Part shown: positions 10,558 to 17,290 of the stretch, piece by piece | Position numbering within the stretch: position 1 is the stretch's first letter | Layout: each line of letters opens with the position of its first letter | NCBI GenBank assembly: GCA_024220525.1 | Contig: JAMYWO010000305.1 | Span: 26,776-44,065, forward strand | Length of the DNA: 17,290 nucleotides | DNA from: Cochliopodium minus | Lineage: Eukaryota; Discosea; Himatismenida; Cochliopodiidae | Reading direction: 5' to 3' | Translations under genes and position numbers: made by a program | The notes under the pieces: model-generated | The model's input: the letters and a program-made list of their open reading frames with translations, nothing else | Database searches by the model: none | What the model was told of the DNA's origin: nothing

Positions 10558-10607
10558 TTTTTTTTTATATTTAAATCACATTAAAATTATAAAAAAAAAT
10601 TTGGACG
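10558..10607. promoter_or_regulatory. 50-base divergent intergenic gap (likely shared promoter)
   Basis: The proposed Roco-kinase start (10557, minus) and the PEX11-like start (10608, plus) are separated by 50 A/T-rich bases with T and A tracts at the ends. Promoter elements and 5' leaders for both genes must fit here or extend into the opposite coding region. I see no distinctive motif. If the Roco start is the internal ATG at 10527, the gap grows to 80 bases. Confidence 0.45.
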
Positions 10608-11342
10608 ATGGGAATGAAAATCAAGGATTTGACAACAGATATCGAGTTTATATCAGAATCAATAAGAATATTAGAATATTGTCCTATATTCTTCTTCAAT
10701 TTGATGAAAAGACCAAAATTTATGAAGAAATTTTTATTGAATTTGAATGAGACCTCAAGCAGCAGCAATTCTCTTATCAATTATATGAGTTTTTTGCATG
10801 ATTTCAGCAGATTAAAAAAGATATTCAAAAGAAAAAATAATAATAGATTTCAACTCGTAGAATCAATAATAACATTCCTTTCATCTGCATTGGATACAAC
10901 ATCATTATTCATAGAATTATTCAACGAAAAGGGTAATTAATATTATTTTATATTTTTGATGAATGAATCATTATCATCCATGCATATATAAAATATATTA
11001 TAACGATAAATATTTTTTATATTTTTACTATCTTTCACTCAATAAAAAAAAAAAGCTGGAGATTTTTTATTTGGAGTTTCATATTGTCTTCTGATAGTAA
11101 AAAGTATTGTAGAATATGTAGAAAATATATTTACTCCAACAACGAAAAGAGATTGGATAGAAAAACTGATATCACTTGGAAATATGTGTGAAGGGATATA
11201 TGGAATGTCATTATGTTGGAATTTAAAGATACATAAAAACCGATATATGGGGATGTTATTGAGCTGTCTGATTATCTTGTCTTCTTTCTTGTCCATCAAG
11301 GAAATATATGAAGAAATCAAAGAAGAATCAGAAACAGAGTGA
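10608..11342 (+). CDS. Small hydrophobic protein, PEX11-like candidate
   Basis: Two exons, 10608-10932 and 11056-11342, flank a 123-base GT-AG intron and encode 203 residues in frame to TGA. The N-terminal half is rich in Lys, Phe and Leu, with a Ser-rich turn, then a Ser/Asp/Arg helix (YMSFLHDFSRLKKIFKRK). Hydrophobic stretches include SIITFLSSALDTTSLFIELF, FLFGVSYCLLIVKSIVEYV and YMGMLLSCLIILSSFLSI near the end. PEX11 proteins are about 200-260 residues, shape and divide peroxisomes, and share this pattern of amphipathic helices and a late hydrophobic segment. I see no decisive signature, so the name is a suggestion. The ATG is the first in frame, 50 bases from the divergent neighbour. Confidence 0.6.
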
Positions 11343-12006
11343 ATTGTAAATTGTAGAAGTATTCATCTCTTTTTTTTTTAAATATTTTTTTTCAAACTAT
11401 TTATTCAATAAAATAAAAAAAAGAGAAATTTCAAATTTGGAATTAGAAAACCCAGCATTTTATTATCAATCTATTTATTAACATGTTTCCTTTTGATTTC
11501 TTTAAATACAATCTTACATTAGTTTTCTTTAAAAGTCGGAATTGCGATGACTATCCAAATTTTGTTTCATATTGATAAAAAGAATGAATTATTGATATTT
11601 TCAAAATTTTGGGGGAAGTTTTGATCAAAGGAAGTTTTTGATGTGAGGAAGTCAAAATTAAATTTCAAATTATGGAGATTGGTCTCTTTTAATATTATTA
11701 TATTTGGAGGAGAAATAAAAATTTTTTCATTTGCCTTGAAAGCAAGATTGATATCAAGAATTGTTTAGAAATTTAGATTGATCTTGTTAAATCAATTTTT
11801 CAATTAATTCAATGAAAAAAAAGAAAGTAAGGATTAATTTTAGATATTGATGTACATAACTTTAAATCTCTTTATCTTTTATCTATTTTTTCCAATTTTT
11901 TTCCTTAAATATATATTTCTCGGTTGATCTCACAAAAAAAAAAAAAAAAAAAAATTTATAAATAATTTAAAAAAAAAAACCATCAGTATATAAATAAGAG
12001 AAAAAG
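11343..12006. other. Intergenic spacer upstream of GABA transaminase
   Basis: This 664-base region is the longest gap between genes. It holds A/T tracts (11371-11392, 11934-11954) and a TATATAAATA string at 11987-11996, too close to the ATG at 12007 to be called a TATA box. On the minus strand 11764-11567 is open for 65 codons without an ATG and may be chance or an unrecognised exon. I see no tRNA, repeat or mobile element. Confidence 0.5.
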
Positions 12007-14102
12007 ATGAACAAATTTAAAAAGATTAATTTCAATTCTTTCAAGAAAATTAACAATAAAACAAATAAATATTCTTTAATCTTCACAAGAGATTATAAAA
12101 ATATTTCACTTCCTTCTACACCAACAAAAACCCAAATAAATGAATATACTGGACCAAAGATAATAACATCTATTCCAGGACCAAAATCATTGAAATTGAT
12201 CAAAGAAGATTTCCAAAAATCACAAGCATTATATTCTTTGACAACTCATTTTTTTGTTGATCAACAAGCATCAAGAGGAAATTACATGGTTGATGTTGAT
12301 GGTAATAATATAAAAATTAATAATTCTCATCAAAAAGATATTCTTGTCAAAAAGATTAAAAATAACAAAATTATTATAACGATATATAAAAATTTCCCAC
12401 AAACATCCTTATTATATTCAAAACAAACCAAATATTTATTTCTTTTCATTTCTTCAATAAAAAATAATAAATAAATTAGGAAACGTTTATCTCGATTTGC
12501 TTTGCCAAATTGCATCTTTATCTGTTGGATATAACAATCCTAATGTATTGGAAGGATTGAAAAAGAACCAAGATTTATTATTTGGAAGTTTAGTGAACAG
12601 AACATGCTTGGGATTATTGCCTCCATCATATTGGCCTGAATTATTGGAGAACAGTTTGATTAAAGTTGCTCCAAAGGGATTGAATCAAGTTTTTACTACC
12701 CATTGTGGAAATTGTGCAAATGAAAGTGCATTGAAAAGTGCATTCATTTGGACCATGAATAAAAAGAGAGAAGGAAAAGCTCCAACCACTGAAGAGATGG
12801 AAAGTTGTGTTTGCAACATGGCTCCTGGAACACCTAATTTATCTGTATTATCATTCAAAGGTAAATATCTATTATTAATCTAACAAACATTATAAAATAT
12901 ATCCCTAAAAACAAAATAATTCAAGACATGATATGATTAATTATAAAATCTTCAAACTTTAAGTTTTATTTAACATGTTTCAAACTAAATAACCTTTCTA
13001 AATTTTTTTTTTTTAAATCTTTCAGGAGGATTCCATGGTCGTTTGTTGGGTGCACTCACTCTTTCTCACAGTAAGCCAATTCACAAATTGGATTTCCCTT
13101 CTTTTGATTGGCCTATTGCTCCATTCCCTATTCTCAAATATCCTCTCGACGTCAACGACAAATATAACAGAAACGAAGAAGACAAATGTTTACAAATCAC
13201 TCGTGATACCATCAAAAACTGGAATACCACACCAGGAAAGGGACCAGTTGCAGCAATGATCGTTGAACCAATCCAAAGGTAAATTTTTTAATCTTAATTA
13301 TCCTCTTTTTATTAATTAACTTTTTAAAATTCTTTCTTTTTAAACATTAACATTTTTTTTTATTAAATAAAATAGTGAGGGTGGTGATCATCATGCTAGT
13401 CCTTATTTCTTCAATGAACTCAGAAACCTTGCAAAGGAAAATGGGGTTGCATTCATTGTTGATGAAGTACAAACTGGTGTTGGAGCTACTGGTAAATTCT
13501 GGGCACACGAACACTGGAACTTGCAAAGTCCTCCTGATCTTGTCACTTTCTCAAAGAAAATGGTACATGCATTTTTTTTTATTATTTAAAATCAATTAAT
13601 TCATTTTTTTGTTTAGCAAACTGCTGGATTCTATCATAATGATACTGATTTTCTTCCTACTCAAGGTTACAGGTAATTTTGAATTTCCCAATTTCTTCTT
13701 TTCGAACTTTTTGATTTTTTTTTTTTTAAAAGAAACTTCAACACATGGATGGGTGACCCAGTTAGAGTAATGTTGTGCAAAGAAATCATCGATGAGATCG
13801 AAAGAAACCACTTGATTGAAAATACCAGAATCACTGGAAAATATTTGATGGCTGGTCTCGGTTCTTTGTTGGAGAAGTATGGAAATAAAGCTTCCAACTT
13901 GAGAGGTGAGGCAACTTTTATTGCTTTTGATTGTAATTCTCCTGCTGATCAAGCCAAGTTGATCTCTGAGATGAAGAAGAGAGGTGTCGAGATCATCGGT
14001 TGTGGTGAACAAACCATTCGTCTTCGTCCTATGCTTACTTTTGAGCCTAAACATGCTTTGATCTTTTTGGATACTTTGAATGAGGTTCTTGCTATCTTAT
14101 AA
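12007..14102 (+). CDS. 4-aminobutyrate aminotransferase (GABA transaminase), mitochondrial type
   Basis: It transfers the amino group of GABA to 2-oxoglutarate, giving succinic semialdehyde and glutamate (GABA shunt), using pyridoxal phosphate. Six exons, 12007-12301, 12480-12860, 13026-13278, 13376-13562, 13617-13672 and 13733-14102, encode 513 residues; animal enzymes are about 500. The first 30-40 residues are basic and Asn/Lys/Phe-rich without acids, like a mitochondrial presequence. [56 protein letters not shown] and IVEPIQSEGGD follow the animal enzyme closely. VDEVQTG supplies the cofactor-binding Asp. The Schiff-base lysine is most likely Lys371 in FSKKM. Cys174 and Cys177 (CGNC) match the pair that holds a [2Fe-2S] cluster between subunits in the animal enzyme. 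GC content looks higher than in neighbouring genes. Very secure. Confidence 0.96.
12302..12479 (+). other. Long first intron of the GABA transaminase gene
   Basis: At 178 bases this is the longest intron in a secure gene here. Its GTAATA donor follows GAT-G and its acceptor is TTAG before GAAACG, restoring VDVDGNVYLD. The exon-1 frame stays open through almost the whole intron, to a TAA at 12472-12474, so a retained-intron transcript would encode a 155-residue protein of leader plus novel Lys/Ile-rich tail. The tail looks like translated A/T-rich intron rather than selected protein. Confidence 0.85.
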
Positions 14103-14208
14103 TTGATTAAATAAATTAACTTTTTCAGTTAAATTTATTATTTTAAATGGTGTCAAATTATAAAAAAAAAAATTCATTTGACAATCTAATAACAGTATTA
14201 TTACCCAT

Positions 14209-15723
14209 ATGGACCATTATAGACTAAATACAATAAAGACTTTTAGAGAATTCATTCCAGATAGCCTCTATACTTCAAAATTGAATCAAGAGATTTTGCA
14301 AAAAGAAAATGAAATCTTCAAATCAATCAAAGATAAAGATGAATACCAAAAGAAAATAGATATTCTAAAGGTAAACTAACTTAACTCTTCTTTCAAAAAA
14401 AAATAGATATTAATAATCTGAAAAATAACTGAAAATATTATTTCCACCCCAATAGAAAAATATTTTGAAAGAAATATATCTTAAAACTCTCCAGGGGATG
14501 ATCATAACCGATCAGTATCAAAAGAGAAAGGAAAAGATTAGTTTTTTCATAAATATATTGACAAATAACGACGATTTTGCCAAGTTTCCATTCAATAGAT
14601 TAGCATACGAATTGAATCAATTTATCTTGATTGATAAAGATATGGTAGAATTGAATCAGAAAATAGAGAAATTAAAGAAAAATGAAGACTTGTTAAATCA
14701 AAAAATAAAAAAATTATCAAAGTATAATAATACAATCGAATTAGAATTGGATTCTCCATTGAAATGTAAAGAAATATCTTCTTATTTTTTTCATCTAAAA
14801 TTCTTTAATGGAATATAATTTAAAAAATTAACTAGTTCACAACAATTTCGATAAAATCACTTCATACAAAAACAAGAGAATGAAATTTTGGTGGAATGAA
14901 GATTCTCCTTTCCCAAAACATGAAAATTTACTTCTTATCAATCAAAACTTGGATTCTACTAACGTTTCCATCCAACTTCTCGAAAAGAAAGAAGTAAATA
15001 TGATTAAATATGAAAACCAAGATTGGAAATCATTTTTTGATAAGTTTCCCAAATTAACTTGGAAAAGGATCTTCGAAAAAGATGAGTTTGTAATAATTTT
15101 ATTTTTCTTTACAGCTTTTGTTTATTAGTAAAGTAATTCAAAAATAGATTGAAAAGTTTCTTAATACGTAATAATTAACTTTTTTTTTTACAAAGAGGAT
15201 ATTATTGGAATACCAACATAATTCTGATTTCCAAAATTTGAAAGTAAAAGATTTGGTTCCTAACAAAAGCTTTTTCAAAATATCTTTTAATCCAAGAAGT
15301 TCCCAACATATCTATGAACACTCTCAACAAGAAATTATCTTACCAAACTTTAGCAAAACCAAAAATATTCATGTAAGACCCAAAGATAATAATCTCATAA
15401 AAAATATTGAGAATTATATGGTTTCGTTAGATTTTATATTCAAAGTAAAATGTGAGCTTTACTCTTTCGATGATACTTTTGAATTTAAATTTGATCAATT
15501 AGAAATTTCTGTTTACTTTAAAAATAAATTTACTGACATTGAACCTCTATTTCTTAACTTAAACAACAAATATCCTGTTGATCCTCCTTCTTATCATTTT
15601 TCTTCTTCTGTTTTTTCTTCGTTTGATCTTGAGAATAGAGAGATGTTCGAAATAGAGGCTAAATCGATGAATGATGTTACATTAACAGGATATCTAGAAT
15701 TATGGAGAAATTTGTTCACGTAA
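14209..15723 (+). CDS. Coiled-coil protein with RWD-like C-terminus (THOC5-like candidate)
   Basis: Four exons, 14209-14370, 14456-14765, 14836-15089 and 15196-15723, join in frame to encode 417 residues. Residues 20-75 and about 112-150 are Lys/Glu/Gln-rich coiled coils. Between them FPFNRLAYELNQFILID resembles the helix that follows the first coil in THO complex subunit 5. The second half is globular. LEISVYFKNKF followed by NNKYPVDPPSYHFSSS matches the strand, strand and 'YPxxPP' turn of RWD domains, which THOC5 and several kinetochore proteins have at the C-terminus. THOC5 would act in mRNA export in the nucleus. The link rests on layout rather than strong identity; a kinetochore RWD protein is an alternative. 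It starts 106 bases after the GABA transaminase stop, same strand. Gene structure good, name tentative. Confidence 0.65.
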
Positions 15724-15849
15724 TCTTTTCGATCAAAATTAAATTTTAAAAAAAAAATTCAATTCATATTTATAAGGAAATTTAATTGAAAGATTGGAGA
15801 GGTGATCAAAATTTTAAGAAACAAATTCAGGAGGATCAAAACACATCTC

Positions 15850-15897
15850 ATGAATCTAAAAATCGAAAAACTTCCAAATAAATTTATGAAAGAATAA
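15850..15897 (+). other. Short upstream ORF before the ankyrin gene
   Basis: An ATG at 15850 opens a 15-codon frame that stops at 15897, 14 bases before the ankyrin start at 15912. If the transcript begins upstream of 15850, ribosomes would meet this ORF first and could reduce translation of the main gene. Mapping the transcript start would decide whether it is in the leader. Confidence 0.3.
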
Positions 15898-15911
15898 AAA
15901 ATAAAAAAAAA

Positions 15912-16484
15912 ATGGATGGAATATTGATTTGGATCACATTTATCTCTGTTTACATTTTCTATAAATTTTTCTTTCAAAAAGATCCTATCAATCAACAAAT
16001 TCCACTTGATAATATCAATCCAAATCCAAACAAAATAGAACAAAAGGAACAAGAAAAGGAAGAGATAGAGAGCATCCAAGAAAAAAAGATTTTGGAAATT
16101 GTTGAGAAAATTGATTTGCCTTCAAAGAAGATTTATATAGAGGAGGAAGTATTAAAATTAAATGCGACAAAGAAATATGAAAGATTATTGAAAGCAATAA
16201 GAAAAGGAGAAGTGAATATTGTCAAATTATTGTTGGAAGATAATTGCAGATCCTATTTATACTCAGAATTAAAGTATGGAATTAAATATGCAATGAAATT
16301 TAAACATGTTGAGGTGATGGAGATTTTGAGGGATTATTTCAAAAGAAAATCACATTTCAACGAGCAATTTTTGTGTATGTGTTCTTTTGAAGATATAGAA
16401 TCAATCAAACAATTCCATAACAAATATAAAATCTTCATTATCATTGAAATGGTAAAAATTAAACAAAATAATCTCCCTATATAA
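15912..16484 (+). CDS. Membrane-anchored ankyrin-repeat protein, N-terminal part
   Basis: An open frame of 190 residues. Residues 4-20 are a hydrophobic helix (ILIWITFISVYIFYKFF), so the protein is probably anchored with the rest on one side. A Glu/Lys/Gln-rich linker follows to about residue 85. Three diverged ankyrin units follow: YERLLKAIRKGEVNIVKLLLED, a unit with IKYAMKFKHVEVMEIL, and one with CSFEDIESIKQF. A GTAAAA donor directly after ATG at 16449-16451 would splice out the lysine-rich tail and could join the ankyrin-like sequence beyond 16612, so the stop at 16482-16484 may lie in an intron. Function unknown. The reading frame is solid; the 3' structure is not. Confidence 0.65.
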   Translation: MDGILIWITFISVYIFYKFFFQKDPINQQIPLDNINPNPNKIEQKEQEKEEIESIQEKKILEIVEKIDLPSKKIYIEEEVLKLNATKKYERLLKAIRKGEVNIVKLLLEDNCRSYLYSELKYGIKYAMKFKHVEVMEILRDYFKRKSHFNEQFLCMCSFEDIESIKQFHNKYKIFIIIEMVKIKQNNLPI

Positions 16485-16611
16485 ATTGTATGAATATTTA
16501 TCTCTTGTATGAATTTTTATATCAATTCATTTTTTCCATTATTCTGATCATTTTTAACCAACAAAATTTTTCCAAAAAAAAAATTATTTTAAAATAATCA
16601 GAAACTTTCTT

Positions 16612-17248
16612 TAAAAAGGCTCTTTTGTAAGTGGAATATCAGAAAGTTAGATGTTGTAAATATTTAACAGATTTAACAAGTCAAGGAGAGGATTTGATCT
16701 TGCCATGAAAGGAGCATGTGAAGGAGGATACAAGGATATTAGAATACCTAACGAATTTGGGTGTTGATTTAAATCATTTGTAATTTTTTTAAAAATAGTT
16801 TTTAATTTATTTTATTTAATTCAGATTTGGAGCAGGCTTATAAATCTGGTAGCATTGGCTTTTAATATTTCTCCAAAAATTTTTCTAAAGACGATTTTTA
16901 ATGACGATGTAAAAGTTTTTTTTTTCTTTTTTTTTTTCTTTTTTTTTCATATATTTTACATTTAAGTAAACGGAGCTATTTTTTATGGGTTTCATAAAGA
17001 TTTGTCAAAATTTTAATTGAGAAAGGGGCTGATGACTTTGATACCTAATCGAGGTAGTTTAGTAAGGGGATTTTCGAGATGTTAAATTATTTTGTGATTT
17101 GATAAAATTTCATTGAAACAAAATAATTTATATAAATTTATTTAGGGATTGGTGGACTTAATGATGCTTCCAGAAAAGTGGGAATATGGAGATGATAAAA
17201 TATTTTAATCTCAAAAAGGAGCCAACGACTGGGAGAGGGGATTTGAAG
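16612..17248 (+). pseudogene. Frame-broken ankyrin repeats, probable decayed 3' part of the ankyrin gene
   Basis: Ankyrin fragments occur in shifting frames: IRKLDVV then YLTDL near 16640-16675, FDLAMKGACEGGYKDI at 16693-16740, EYLTNLGVDLNH from 16742, EKGADDFD at 17019-17042, NMEMIKYF near 17190, and GANDWERGFEG up to 17248. They form the usual helix-helix units with 'GACEGG' and 'KGAxDW' turns. Adjacent fragments are mostly joinable by adding one A or T in a short run. Intron-like breaks (a T/A-rich stretch ending TTCAG near 16823; an acceptor TTTAG near 17145) lie between them, so part of the disruption is ordinary splicing. Either the gene is dying or the sequence has base-call errors here. 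A GTATAA donor at 17249 suggests it once continued past the window. Confidence 0.55.
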
Positions 17249-17290
17249 GTATAATTGATATGTTTTTATTTTTATTTTTTATTTTTTATT

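Noticed and set aside
13596-14054. Minus-strand open frame of 152 codons
   Set aside because: It runs opposite the last exons of GABA transaminase, whose plus frame is certain, and crosses one of its introns.
15090-15133. A 13-base exon (CTTTTGTTTATTA) or read-through into a hydrophobic tail in the RWD gene
   Set aside because: It needs a 25-base intron or a frame that ends in a stop; the single intron 15090-15195 keeps phase 0 and joins directly.
15759-16079. Minus-strand Phe/Leu-rich frame resembling a membrane protein
   Set aside because: It lies opposite the ankyrin-gene start and its hydrophobicity comes from reading A-rich Lys/Glu/Asn codons backwards.
1-17290. Giant-virus or bacterial origin of the window
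   Set aside because: Over forty short spliceosomal introns, a mitochondrial-type leader and eukaryotic families such as CLU and Roco kinase fit a nuclear genome.

Overview
The window is a strongly AT-rich stretch of a nuclear eukaryotic genome. It is gene-dense, uses TAA and TGA stops with the standard code, and is cut by many short GT-AG introns, mostly about 47-83 bases. I reconstructed 42 introns by requiring every junction to keep reading frame and restore a family motif. Roco-type kinases, a CLU-domain protein, mitochondrial-type GABA transaminase and homopolymer-rich spacers suggest a free-living amoeboid protist. I cannot decide between Amoebozoa, Anaeramoebae, a heterolobosean or another lineage from sequence alone.

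Minus strand, 1-10557, three tandem genes. (1) 1-2454 is a CLU (clustered mitochondria) protein whose 3' end runs off the window; its N-terminal third carries a 'LNYT' repeat tract. (2) 2752-4548 is a type II membrane glycosyltransferase-like protein resembling DUF6625, in 7 exons. (3) 4567-10557 is an 18-exon gene for a protein of about 1,666 residues: a seven-bladed RCC1 propeller, MORN-like segment, Roc GTPase, COR, a four-cysteine zinc ribbon, a protein kinase and a C-terminal coiled coil. I see no leucine-rich repeats. This is the most unusual gene here.

Plus strand, 10608-17290. (4) 10608-11342 is a small hydrophobic protein resembling PEX11, diverging from the Roco gene across only 50 bases. 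11343-12006 is a mostly empty spacer. (5) 12007-14102 is 4-aminobutyrate aminotransferase, 513 residues in 6 exons, with a mitochondrial-type leader. (6) 14209-15723 is a coiled-coil protein with an RWD-like C-terminus, possibly THOC5-like. (7) 15912-16484 is a membrane-anchored ankyrin protein, followed to the window edge by more ankyrin units broken by frameshifts that cluster in A/T runs.

The genes do not form a pathway. Recurring themes are extreme compactness (18 and 50 bases between neighbouring coding regions) and in-frame micro-exons: two of exactly 9 bases in unrelated genes, plus 15- and 24-base exons in the RCC1 part of the Roco gene. No tRNA, rRNA, CRISPR array or transposase was seen.
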